This document shows positions 26,706-34,460 of a stretch of 48,818 nucleotides of DNA, in pieces. The translations under genes and the position numbers were made by a program. This stretch comes from Myxococcales bacterium. GTDB lineage: Bacteria > Myxococcota_A > Polyangia > GCA-2747355. Within the stretch, counting starts at the first letter, position 1, and every line of letters starts with the position of its first letter. The DNA lies in contig JAGQIK010000413.1 of the NCBI GenBank assembly GCA_020431405.1, positions 1-48,818 on the forward strand. Reading direction: 5' to 3'. The notes below the pieces were generated by a model, which was given only the letters and a program-made list of their open reading frames with translations, did not search any database and had not been told where the DNA came from.

Positions 26706-28150
26706 TGGCGCAGGGCGGCGCGTCATATCAGGACGTCGACGCGAGCTATCTCGAGAAGCGCTCGCTGCGCAAGGGCGCCACCACGGCGCTCTTGTGGGCG
26801 CTTGGCGTCGGCGCGGTGATCTCCGGCGACTACTTCGGCTGGAACTTCGGCCTCGCGGCGGGCGGCTTCTGGGGCATGTGCATCGCGACCATGCTGATGG
26901 CGCTGATGTACGTCTGCATGGTCTTTTCCATCGCCGAGCTGTCGGCGGCGCTGCCGCACGCGGGCGGCTTCTACGCCTTCACCCGCGCGGCGCTCGGCCC
27001 GCTCGGCGGCTACCTGTGCGGCGTCACCGATACCATCGAGTACGTCATCACGCCGGCGGTGATCGTCGACGGCATCGGCGGCTATCTGTCGCAGCTCGTG
27101 CCCGACGTGCCGGCGTTTGTCTGGTGGCTGCTCGCCTACGGCATCTTCGTGGCGATCAACATCCGCGGCGTGGAGCTGACGCTGCGCGTGGGCCTCGTCA
27201 TCACCGTGCTGGCCGTGGCGGTGCTGGTGGTCTTCTACAGCGGCGCCATCGTCACCGGCGCCTTCAGCGCCGACCGCCTCTTCAACATCGCGCCCGAGGC
27301 CGGCCAGTCGGCGACGTTTCTGCCGCGCGGCGTGCGCGGCGTGTTTGCCGCCTTGCCCTACGCGATCTGGTTCTACCTGGCGATCGAGCAGCTGCCGCTG
27401 GCCGCCGAGGAAGCGCACGACGCCGCCGCTTCGATGCCGCGCGCGCTGCTCTACGGCATCGGCACGCTGCTGGTGCTGTCGCTGCTGACGTTGGTGCTCA
27501 ACTCGGGCGTCGGCGGCGGCGCGCTCGAGGTCTCGGCGTCCAAGGCGCCGCTCGAGGTCGGCTTGCGCGCGGTCTTCGGGCGTGGCGCCACCTCGGCGGT
27601 GCTCACCATGACGGCGCTGGCGGGCCTGGTGGCGAGCTTTCACAGCGTGATCTACGCCTACGGTCGCGTGCTGTTCTCGCTGTCGCGCGCGGGGTATTTC
27701 CCGCGCTCGATCTCGCTGACGAGCAAGAACCAGACGCCGCACGTGGCGCTGCTGCTCGGCGCCGTCATCGGCCTCGCCGCCACCTTCGCCATCGACCGCT
27801 TCCGCAAGGGCGTCGTCGGCGCGGCGCTGCTCAACATGGCCGTGTTCGGCGCGGTGATCTCGTACGCCCTCGTGATGTTGAGCTATATCCGGCTGCGCGC
27901 GACACGCCCGGAGCTTCCGCGCCCCTATCGCAGCCCGCTCGGCGTGCCCGGCGCGGCCCTCGGCGCGCTGCTGTCCATCGTCGCGTTGGCGGCGACCTTC
28001 TACACCGAGGAGTACCGGCCCGCCGTCTACGGCGTGGCGATCTTCGTCGGCCTCGCGCTGCTCTACTACCTGCTCTACAGCCGCACGCGCCTGGTGGCGC
28101 AGGCACCCGAGGAGCAGATCGCGCTGTCTCGCGATCACCAAAAACGCTGA
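26705..28150 (+). CDS. eat: Amino acid/ethanolamine permease of the APC superfamily (Eat-like)
   Basis: A 481-residue protein with about 12 membrane helices. The N-terminal block GVGAVISGDYFGWNFGLAAGGFWGM is characteristic of the ethanolamine permease group, followed by SIAELSAALPHAGGFYAFTRAALGP and AIEQLPLAAEEAHDAA. Length fits the family. It should import ethanolamine or a related amine by proton symport. No ethanolamine ammonia-lyase genes are in the window, so the substrate is by family only. TGATG overlap with the USP gene is the most informative context. Confidence 0.85.
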   Translation: MAQGGASYQDVDASYLEKRSLRKGATTALLWALGVGAVISGDYFGWNFGLAAGGFWGMCIATMLMALMYVCMVFSIAELSAALPHAGGFYAFTRAALGPLGGYLCGVTDTIEYVITPAVIVDGIGGYLSQLVPDVPAFVWWLLAYGIFVAINIRGVELTLRVGLVITVLAVAVLVVFYSGAIVTGAFSADRLFNIAPEAGQSATFLPRGVRGVFAALPYAIWFYLAIEQLPLAAEEAHDAAASMPRALLYGIGTLLVLSLLTLVLNSGVGGGALEVSASKAPLEVGLRAVFGRGATSAVLTMTALAGLVASFHSVIYAYGRVLFSLSRAGYFPRSISLTSKNQTPHVALLLGAVIGLAATFAIDRFRKGVVGAALLNMAVFGAVISYALVMLSYIRLRATRPELPRPYRSPLGVPGAALGALLSIVALAATFYTEEYRPAVYGVAIFVGLALLYYLLYSRTRLVAQAPEEQIALSRDHQKR

Positions 28151-28158
28151 CCTGTGGC

Positions 28159-28164
28159 TATAAT
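28159..28164 (+). promoter_or_regulatory. -10 box (TATAAT) abutting a start codon
   Basis: A perfect TATAAT ends 7 bp before the ATG at 28172. If used, transcription would begin at about the start codon and give a leaderless message. No good -35 sequence is seen at 17 bp, and no Shine-Dalgarno precedes the ATG. Confidence 0.5.
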
Positions 28165-28171
28165 CTAGGCC

Positions 28172-29971
28172 ATGCGCAAACTGTGGTGGATCGGCGTGCC
28201 AGCAGCCTTCGCGCTGCTGCTGAGCGGTATCATACCGGCCTGCTCCGGTGAGGTTGGTGGAACGGGCGGCCTGACCGACGGCGGCGGCAACGGCAGCGGC
28301 GACGGCGTCGGCGTCGGCGACGGCTCGGGCGTCGGCGGCGGCGATGGCAGCCCCATCGCACCCTGCGTCAACTGCAAGAACCAGGGCGTGGGCAACGGCG
28401 GGTCGCCCTTCGATCCGGGCAACAACGAGAGCAACGCCGTGGGCACCGATCCCGGCGGTGCGCTCGTCATCGATCAGAAGGGCAGCGCCAGCCAGTACAA
28501 CCGCTTCCTGTGGGTCGCCGACACGAATCTGCCCGGCGTGGTCAAGATCGACCTCGACACGCTGCAGATGGTCGCGCGCTACCGCACCGGCGGCAACAGC
28601 ACCTCGCGCACGACGGTCAACGTGCTCGGCGAGGCCTTCGTCGGCGCGCGCACCAGCGGCACCCAGGGCAAGTTCGGCGTGACCAAAGTGCTGCCCTACG
28701 GTGACAAGTGCCCCGACACCAACAACGACGGCAAGATCACCACATCCAAAGGCCCCGACGACGTGCTGCCTTACGGCCAGGACGACTGCGTGGCGTGGCA
28801 CGTCGAGACCGAAGGCGACATCCGCGGGCTCGCCGCCGAAGACATCGCCGGCGTCAACCCGGCCAAGGACGGCTGCGCTGGCTTCAACAAGAGCGAGTTC
28901 CCCGACGCCGGCGTGCCGAGCAAGCCGAGCGAGCACTACCTCTGGATCGGCGGCCTGCACGGCAAGATCTACAAGCTCGACGCCAAGACCGGCAACGTGC
29001 TGATCAAGATCAAGTCGCCGTCGCCGGTCTACGGCATGGCGCTCTCGGGTGACGGCAAGCTGTGGACCGCCAACCGCATGTCGTTCGTCGACACCAAGCA
29101 GTGCAAGGACACAGCGACCTGCGAAGCGGCGCCGACCTGCACCCAGACCTGCACCGAGACGGTTTGCCCGGCCACCTGCGACGGCGCGGTCAAGGGCGTC
29201 TACAGCAACATCAGCGGCTACGGCATCACCGTCGACTTCAAAAAGCGCGTCTGGATCAGCTCCGGTCCGACCAAACGTTACGATCCCTCGGCGCCGGTGG
29301 ACCAGCGCTACAAGACCGGCCCCAGCACCGGCGGCGGCGGCATCGCGGCCGACGCCGACGGCTGGGTCTGGGTCTCCTACAACAACAAGACCGTGCGCAT
29401 CCACGGCGACACCATGCAGCACATCGAGATCGACGCGCCCAACAAGGGCGTCGCCGTCGACACCAAGGGCCGCGTGTTCGCCATCCGCAACACCGGCGTT
29501 CACCTCATCACGCCCGGCGCCACGCTCAATCAGTTCCAGCTGCAAAACGACATCATCACGCTCAAGGGCTTCGCTTACGCCTACTCCGACATGACGGGCG
29601 TGCAGACGCGTCTCGCCGCCGACATCGCCGGCTGGTATCAGCACAAGTTCACCGGCTGCGACAAGACCGAGACCGCCTGGAAGATCCTCAACTGGGACGT
29701 CGACGCGCCCACGGGCACCGCCGTGATCTTCCACGTGCGCTCGGCGGACACCGCGGCGGACCTGGCCAACGCCAAGTGGATTCCCGTGACGTGCGTTGGC
29801 CCGCCCGGCGGCAAGGGCCAGGCGCCGATTCCCACCGGCGCGACCAAGGGCAAGCTGATCGAGGTCAAGGTCGACCTCAACGCCACCACCGACCCGCAGA
29901 CGCAGACGACCGTCTCGGCGAAGGTCAACGCCTTCAGCGTCGACTACAGCTGCGCGGTGCCGATCAACTAG
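28172..29971 (+). CDS. Large lipoprotein with a beta-propeller-like (NHL/YncE-type) region
   Basis: A 599-residue lipoprotein (signal ending GIIPAC). A Gly/Asp/Ser-rich tether of about 45 residues is followed by repeated blades: RFLWVADTNLPGVVKIDLDTLQMV, HYLWIGGLHGKIYKLDAKTG, YGMALSGDGKLWTANRM, GGIAADADGWVWVSYNN, and GVAVDTKGRVFAIRN. A Cys-rich insert (CEAAPTCTQTCTETVC) interrupts the propeller. The C-terminal 120 residues are a separate beta-rich domain. It is likely a surface or periplasmic binding protein. The upstream TATAAT suggests housekeeping expression from a leaderless message. Confidence 0.85.
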   Translation: MRKLWWIGVPAAFALLLSGIIPACSGEVGGTGGLTDGGGNGSGDGVGVGDGSGVGGGDGSPIAPCVNCKNQGVGNGGSPFDPGNNESNAVGTDPGGALVIDQKGSASQYNRFLWVADTNLPGVVKIDLDTLQMVARYRTGGNSTSRTTVNVLGEAFVGARTSGTQGKFGVTKVLPYGDKCPDTNNDGKITTSKGPDDVLPYGQDDCVAWHVETEGDIRGLAAEDIAGVNPAKDGCAGFNKSEFPDAGVPSKPSEHYLWIGGLHGKIYKLDAKTGNVLIKIKSPSPVYGMALSGDGKLWTANRMSFVDTKQCKDTATCEAAPTCTQTCTETVCPATCDGAVKGVYSNISGYGITVDFKKRVWISSGPTKRYDPSAPVDQRYKTGPSTGGGGIAADADGWVWVSYNNKTVRIHGDTMQHIEIDAPNKGVAVDTKGRVFAIRNTGVHLITPGATLNQFQLQNDIITLKGFAYAYSDMTGVQTRLAADIAGWYQHKFTGCDKTETAWKILNWDVDAPTGTAVIFHVRSADTAADLANAKWIPVTCVGPPGGKGQAPIPTGATKGKLIEVKVDLNATTDPQTQTTVSAKVNAFSVDYSCAVPIN

Positions 29972-30091
29972 CCTCCGTCACCGCCGTAGGTGTTACGGCG
30001 CGCACCCGATCGGTGGAAGTCGCGCTGTCCGCCGCGCCCTGCGCCGCGGCGATCTCGCACCCACCTCGCCGAAATCACGTCGACCCTGGCG

Positions 30092-30107
30092 CGGAACAGA
30101 ACTTGCT
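30092..30107 (+). promoter_or_regulatory. Sigma-54-like (-24/-12) promoter for the secreted protein at 30135
   Basis: CGGAACAGAACTTGCT keeps GG, the correct spacing and TTGCT. Positions 1, 4 and 7 differ from consensus, so it is the weakest of the set. The inferred start near 30118 leaves 17 nt, including the CGGAGGA ribosome site. Confidence 0.5.
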
Positions 30108-30134
30108 CCTCCGCACGCGACCACGGAGGACACA

Positions 30135-30761
30135 ATGTTCAAACAAGCTACAAGATATCTCGCCGGCGCGGCGGTCATCGCGGGGCTGCTCGTCGCCGGT
30201 TTTCCTCGTTCCGCCAGCGCGCGCCCCGAGCGCCAGGTCAGGCGCAGCGACTACAACGCGACCATCAAGGCCACGGGGCGCGCGATCCGCAAATGGGTCT
30301 TGCGCAACCCTTCCACCGCGCGCCGCATCAGGCGGCTCAACGAACGCCAGATCAACTGGGACCAGGCCGGCGTTGGACTGCTGCACTACGCGCTGACGCC
30401 GCGCCTTCTGCGACCGCTCGTGAGCCTATGGAACGCGGGCACGGGCGAGATCAGTCAACGCGCGCGCCGCAAGGCGGCTCCGCTGATCAAAGCGCGCACC
30501 GAATGGATCCGACAGGAGCTCGTGCGACAAGGCATCGAGCCGGGCAAGCTCTCGAGCAGCGACATCGATCGCTCGGCTGACAACTTCGTCAAAGACCTTC
30601 CGGCGCTCGGGCGCGCCGCGGCCAAGCACGGCGTCAACCTGCGCAACCTGCCCGCCGAGCTCGCCGCCAAGCTCGTCGAGCACCACGTGCGGACGCCCGA
30701 CGGTAAGATCAGCTTCCCCGCCGGCTCGCTCGACTACGCGATCGGTCGCAGCTCGAGGTAG
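30135..30761 (+). CDS. Secreted basic helical protein, unknown function
   Basis: A 208-residue protein with a strong ribosome site (GGAGGA) and a signal peptide (YLAGAAVIAGLLVAGFPRSASA). The mature protein is Arg/Lys-rich and helical (DYNATIKATGRAIRKWVLRNPSTARRIRRL, given in part). No cysteine, no known domain. Its last 28 bp overlap the end of the facing MscS-like gene. It is probably periplasmic. Confidence 0.7.
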   Translation: MFKQATRYLAGAAVIAGLLVAGFPRSASARPERQVRRSDYNATIKATGRAIRKWVLRNPSTARRIRRLNERQINWDQAGVGLLHYALTPRLLRPLVSLWNAGTGEISQRARRKAAPLIKARTEWIRQELVRQGIEPGKLSSSDIDRSADNFVKDLPALGRAAAKHGVNLRNLPAELAAKLVEHHVRTPDGKISFPAGSLDYAIGRSSR

Positions 30762-31510
30762 CGCGAGAGCACGCGGTCGCGCGCGGCACGGACCTCGCCG
30801 GGGGCCACCGGGAGCGTCGCCGTGACCGTTTGCGTGTCCTTGCTCGTGCTGTTGAGCTCGACGTGTGCGCCGTCGGTGCCGAGCTCGAGCTCGACCGCGC
30901 GCGCCAGGCGCGAGCGTGCGTGCGCCGCGGCGTTGCCCGGGACGGTGATCGTGACGACGCAGCCGACGGTGGAGGGGATGCGCGTCAGCACGCGCGTGAC
31001 GAATAGGCCGTTGGGCAGCGTGATGATCGCGCCGGTCTTCTCGCCGGGGTCGACGCTCGAGCACTCGACGATGTCGCTCGACAGCAGCCGCTGTGCGACG
31101 AGCTGGCCGCGCGTCTCGCCGACGGCGATGAGGTCGCCGAGCGCCGGTCTATCGCCGGCGGCGCTGCGCAGCCCCCAACCGAAGACCGAGCGCGACACCA
31201 CCTGGACGGCACGCGCCACCGCCACGGCCAGCGCGACCAGCACGAGGTGCAGCGACTGCTGCTTGGGCCGCCAAAGCCACGACAGCGTCATGATCACGCC
31301 GACGAGCGTGGCCAGCCACACGCCGCGGTTGGCGCGCTGCGCCAGGGCCGCGTCGCGCAAGGTGCGGCGCAGCAAGCGTCCGACGAGCACGGCGACGACG
31401 ATGGCGCCGACGATCACGGCGATGCTGAGCCACAGCTGAGTGCCGCCAAAGATGTCGGCGAGCGCCTCCGGCGAGATGCGCTTGCCGAACATGCGCACCG
31501 GCGCGCTCAC
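30734..31510 (-). CDS. Degenerate MscS-like membrane protein
   Basis: A 258-residue protein with three N-terminal membrane helices (LWLSIAVIVGAIVVAVLVG, GVWLATLVGVIMTLSWLW, LVLVALAVAVARAVQVV) and a cytoplasmic part with the MscS-like IVECSSVDPGEKTGAIITLPNGLFVTRVLTR. The glycine/alanine pore helix and the beta-domain are weaker than in its neighbour. GTG start overlapping the neighbour's stop by 4 bp, so the two may make a mixed channel. Function as a tension-gated channel is not certain. Confidence 0.7.
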   Translation of the reverse strand: MSAPVRMFGKRISPEALADIFGGTQLWLSIAVIVGAIVVAVLVGRLLRRTLRDAALAQRANRGVWLATLVGVIMTLSWLWRPKQQSLHLVLVALAVAVARAVQVVSRSVFGWGLRSAAGDRPALGDLIAVGETRGQLVAQRLLSSDIVECSSVDPGEKTGAIITLPNGLFVTRVLTRIPSTVGCVVTITVPGNAAAHARSRLARAVELELGTDGAHVELNSTSKDTQTVTATLPVAPGEVRAARDRVLSRYLELRPIA

Positions 31511-32427
31511 GTGCTGCTCTCCGTGGCCGGCGGCGGAGGCGCAGTCTCGGCGACAACCGTCGTGTCGGCGGCCGCCGGGGTCGTCGCGGCCGCAGGCGCC
31601 GCCGCGGCTGCAGGGGCCGCCGGGGCGGCAGGCGCCGGCAAGCGTGCCAGATAGCCCGCCAGCACGGCGTCGCAGGTCTCGGGCAGCACATCGAACGGCA
31701 TCATCATCATCGCCTCGAGCTGCACGCCCTTGTCGTCGATGCCCTTGATGAACACGCGCGGTCCCACCGGTCCGAGCGTGCAGTCGTGCGCCTCCTCGAA
31801 CTGCTCGACGGCGGCGCGAAGGTCGCCCTCGTAGCGGCCGAACACTTCGGCGGCGGCCGCCGTCAGCGCCTCGCGTGCTTGATCGAAGTCACGGTCCTTG
31901 GGGACCAGCAAGGTCACGGTGCGAAACGCGTAGGGCAGGCCGCGACTCTCGTTGCGCACGACCTTGGACAGGAGCTGGCTGTTGGGCAGTGTCTGCACCG
32001 TGCCCATGGCCACGCCCTCGCGCCCGAGCAGCGACGTCGATAGCAGGCCGTGATCGATGACCTCGCCCGACGCGTCGCCGACGATGACGCGCTCGCCGAT
32101 GCGAAAGGAGCGCGAGGCAATGCGCATCCACCAGCCGAGGATGCACTGCAAGATCTCGCGCAGACCGATGACGATCGCCACGGCGAACGCGCCGAGCAGC
32201 AGCGCCACGGATTTGAGCTTCTGCGCCCAGATGATGATGATGATCGAGACGAGCGCGATGAAGATCACCGCGCGCGCGACGCGATTCGCGCGCCGGCGCT
32301 GCTCGGCGGTGAGCTGGCTGCGCTTGATCGCTCGCGAGAGCAGCGCGCCGGAGGCGAGCAGCACGGCGACCGCCAGGACGGTCAGGATCGGGCGCGTCTG
32401 CGCGAAGTTGTCGACGAGCCACTGCAT
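31507..32427 (-). CDS. MscS-family mechanosensitive channel
   Basis: A 306-residue protein with membrane helices near residues 12-32, 50-66 and 70-95. The pore-side segment is SVALLLGAFAVAIVIGLREILQ, followed by the MscS beta-domain (FRIGERVIVGDASGEVIDHGLLSTSLL, TVQTLPNSQLLSKVVRN). An Ala/Pro-rich tail ends the protein. It should release solutes on hypo-osmotic shock. The ATG at 32427 is chosen; a TTG one codon earlier is possible. A -10-like TAGCAT lies about 18 bp upstream. Confidence 0.85.
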   Translation of the reverse strand: MQWLVDNFAQTRPILTVLAVAVLLASGALLSRAIKRSQLTAEQRRRANRVARAVIFIALVSIIIIIWAQKLKSVALLLGAFAVAIVIGLREILQCILGWWMRIASRSFRIGERVIVGDASGEVIDHGLLSTSLLGREGVAMGTVQTLPNSQLLSKVVRNESRGLPYAFRTVTLLVPKDRDFDQAREALTAAAAEVFGRYEGDLRAAVEQFEEAHDCTLGPVGPRVFIKGIDDKGVQLEAMMMMPFDVLPETCDAVLAGYLARLPAPAAPAAPAAAAAPAAATTPAAADTTVVAETAPPPPATESST

Positions 32428-32499
32428 CAAGCGATCGCGCGACGGATGCTAGTCTGCCTCGGGGGCGTTGTCGAGCACGCGCGATCGAGGGGCTGACGG

Positions 32500-33219
32500 C
32501 TAGCCGCGGCGGCGTCGGCGTCGGCGCAGCGCGAGCAGCAAGCCGATCAACACCAGCGGGATGACCTGCCCCGCGGGCGCGCCGGCGATGGCGCAGCCGC
32601 CGTCGTCCTTGGTGGGGATCGTGCCGGTGTCGGCTTTGGGGGCGGTGTCGCTGGCAGCGGTGGTGTCCTTCTTGGCGTCCTGGCCGGCGTCGAGCGGCTT
32701 GACCGAGTCGAGGAAGTTGTAGCTCGGCTGGATCAGCGCGGCCTCGGCGGCGGTCAGGCCGCTGGTGGCGATCCAGGTGTGCGCGCCGCGCGTCTTGATC
32801 TGCTCGACGTAGGCGAGGTTTTCGCGGGCGGCGACGGCGCGCGCGGCTGCGGCGCCGCCGTTGTGCAGCATCAGGTAGCCGACGGCGCAGGCGCGGCCGC
32901 CGTCGTCGATGAAGATCGGGCGCCGCCCCGCGACGCGGTGGTTGTGCGGAAAGACGCCAGCCTTCCAGTAGCGGTGCAGCAGATCGAGGTTGCGCGCGCG
33001 GGCCGCCTTGAGCGACTCGGAAAGGTGCGAGACGTCGCGCGCGCGCAAAAGCGATTCGACCAGCTCGAGGTGGCGTTGGATGCGCACGCGATCGACTTCG
33101 ACGAGCGCGCGTTGCGCTTTTGTGAGGGTAGGGGCGTTGGCGCTGCGGGCGTTGGCGCTGCGGGCGTTGGCGACGAGCAGCCCGAGCGCGCACGAGACGA
33201 GAGCAACTCTTCTAAGCAT
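32500..33219 (-). CDS. Secreted protein with MYXO-CTERM-like C-terminal anchor
   Basis: A 239-residue protein with a signal peptide (RRVALVSCALGLLVANA), a small SANAR repeat, a helical region and the block FIDDGGRACAVGYLMLHNGG, then ENLAYVEQIKTRGAHTWIATSGLTAAEAALIQPSY. A Thr/Asp/Lys linker precedes GGCAIAGAPAG, a hydrophobic helix (VIPLVLIGLLLAL) and eight residues almost all Arg. This matches the MYXO-CTERM sorting signal, which directs cell-surface anchoring in myxobacteria. Strong ribosome site (AGGAGAAG) and sigma-54 element upstream. Confidence 0.88.
   Translation of the reverse strand: MLRRVALVSCALGLLVANARSANARSANAPTLTKAQRALVEVDRVRIQRHLELVESLLRARDVSHLSESLKAARARNLDLLHRYWKAGVFPHNHRVAGRRPIFIDDGGRACAVGYLMLHNGGAAAARAVAARENLAYVEQIKTRGAHTWIATSGLTAAEAALIQPSYNFLDSVKPLDAGQDAKKDTTAASDTAPKADTGTIPTKDDGGCAIAGAPAGQVIPLVLIGLLLALRRRRRRRG
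33134..33173. repeat. 15-bp direct repeat in the MYXO-CTERM protein gene
   Basis: Two copies of GCGTTGGCGCTGCGG plus a partial third lie inside the signal-peptide end of the gene on the minus strand and encode a short SANAR repeat. In-frame slippage would lengthen or shorten the mature N-terminus. Confidence 0.7.
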
Positions 33220-33248
33220 CAGCTTCTCCTATGGATGCCGTCGCATGA

Positions 33249-33264
33249 AGCAAGCGCGAGGCCA
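33249..33264 (-). promoter_or_regulatory. Sigma-54 (-24/-12) promoter for the MYXO-CTERM protein gene
   Basis: On the minus strand TGGCCTCGCGCTTGCT keeps TGGC, the spacing and TTGCT. The inferred start near 33238 leaves a 19-nt leader with the ribosome site before the ATG at 33219. Confidence 0.75.
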
Positions 33265-33398
33265 GCGCGCGCCTGACATCTATCACCGCGAAAAGTGGCG
33301 TCGAGGCGCCGCGGTCGCGGGGTGGCGCGTGACAGAAATCTGAGGTGCTGTGCGCCGTCGATGGCGGTGATACCGTCGCGCACCTCAAGGAGGAGCGC

Positions 33399-34448
33399 AT
33401 GCGCTACAACCAGTTTGGACGCACGGGTCTGGTCGTCTCGCGCCTCGCCTTCGGCGCGATGAACTTCGGCGATTTCGACTTCAACGGCTTCAAGGCCAAC
33501 GTCGACGAAAAGCTCGCGCGCGAGCTGGTGGCGCGCGCGCTCGATGGCGGCGTCAACGTCTTCGACACGGCGGACATGTACTCGGCCGGTCAGTCCGAGC
33601 GCATTCTCGGCAAGGTGCTCGGCGCGCGCCGCAAGGACGTCGTGCTGGCCACCAAGTGCTTCTTCCGCAGCGCGCCCGACGTGCTGCACGCTGGCCTCTC
33701 TCGCCGCCACGTCATCGCCGCCGCCGAGGCGAGCCTCGAGCGCCTCGGCACCGACTACATCGATCTCTTGTTGCTGCACAACGTCGACCCACGCACACCG
33801 CACGAGGAGACGGCGCGCGCGCTCGACGACCTACAGCGCAGCGGCAAGGTGCGCTACGTCGGCATCAGCAACTTTGCCGCCTGGCAGGCCGAGCGGCTCA
33901 TCGGCACGCAGCGGCGGCTGCGCTTCGACGCGATCTGCGCGCATCAGGTCTACTACTCGCTGCTCGGCCGCGACATCGAGCACGCCGTGGTGCCGCAAGC
34001 CGAGCAGGCAGGGCTCGGCATGATGGTCTGGGGGCCGCTGGCGGGCGGCTTCCTCAGCGGCAAGTACACGCGCGAGCAGCCCGACGGCGGCGGCGCGCGC
34101 CGTGCCACGTTCGACTTTCCGCCCGTCGACCGCGACATCGGCTACGACGTGGTGGACAAGCTCAACGAGATCGCCGCCACCCGCGACGCCAGGCCGGCCC
34201 AGATCGCCATCGCTTGGGCGCTCTCACGTCCCTGGGTGCACACGCTGCTGATGGGACAGACCAAGATGAGCCAGCTCGAGTCGAACCTCGCCGCTGCCGC
34301 GCTCGAGCTGAGCAGCGACGAGATCGCCGCCCTCGACACACTCACCGCCACGCCGCCGCCCTATCCGCACTGGATGCATTGGGGCGATCAAGTCACCGAG
34401 GCGGCGATCGCCGAGGGCTTCACGCCGACGGTCTACAAGCCGAACTAG
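33399..34448 (+). CDS. Aldo/keto reductase
   Basis: A 349-residue NADPH-dependent oxidoreductase. N-terminus MRYNQFGRTGLVVSRLAFGAM (in part) is typical of the AKR11/YajO-like group. Catalytic tetrad residues are visible: D and Y in FDTADMYS, K in VLATKCF, and H in LLLLHNVD. The cofactor region includes VRYVGISNFAAWQ and GQTKMSQLESNL. The ATG at 33399 has a strong AAGGAGGAG site. Substrate unknown; such enzymes reduce aldehydes and ketones. It is a single gene between opposite neighbours. Confidence 0.95.
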   Translation: MRYNQFGRTGLVVSRLAFGAMNFGDFDFNGFKANVDEKLARELVARALDGGVNVFDTADMYSAGQSERILGKVLGARRKDVVLATKCFFRSAPDVLHAGLSRRHVIAAAEASLERLGTDYIDLLLLHNVDPRTPHEETARALDDLQRSGKVRYVGISNFAAWQAERLIGTQRRLRFDAICAHQVYYSLLGRDIEHAVVPQAEQAGLGMMVWGPLAGGFLSGKYTREQPDGGGARRATFDFPPVDRDIGYDVVDKLNEIAATRDARPAQIAIAWALSRPWVHTLLMGQTKMSQLESNLAAAALELSSDEIAALDTLTATPPPYPHWMHWGDQVTEAAIAEGFTPTVYKPN

Positions 34449-34460
34449 ATCGATCCAGGT

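Noticed and set aside
26723-29734. Long minus-strand ORF (1003 codons) opposite the permease and lipoprotein genes
   Set aside because: It is antisense to two well-supported genes, has an Arg/Ala/His-rich shadow composition and no domain. High GC makes such open frames common.
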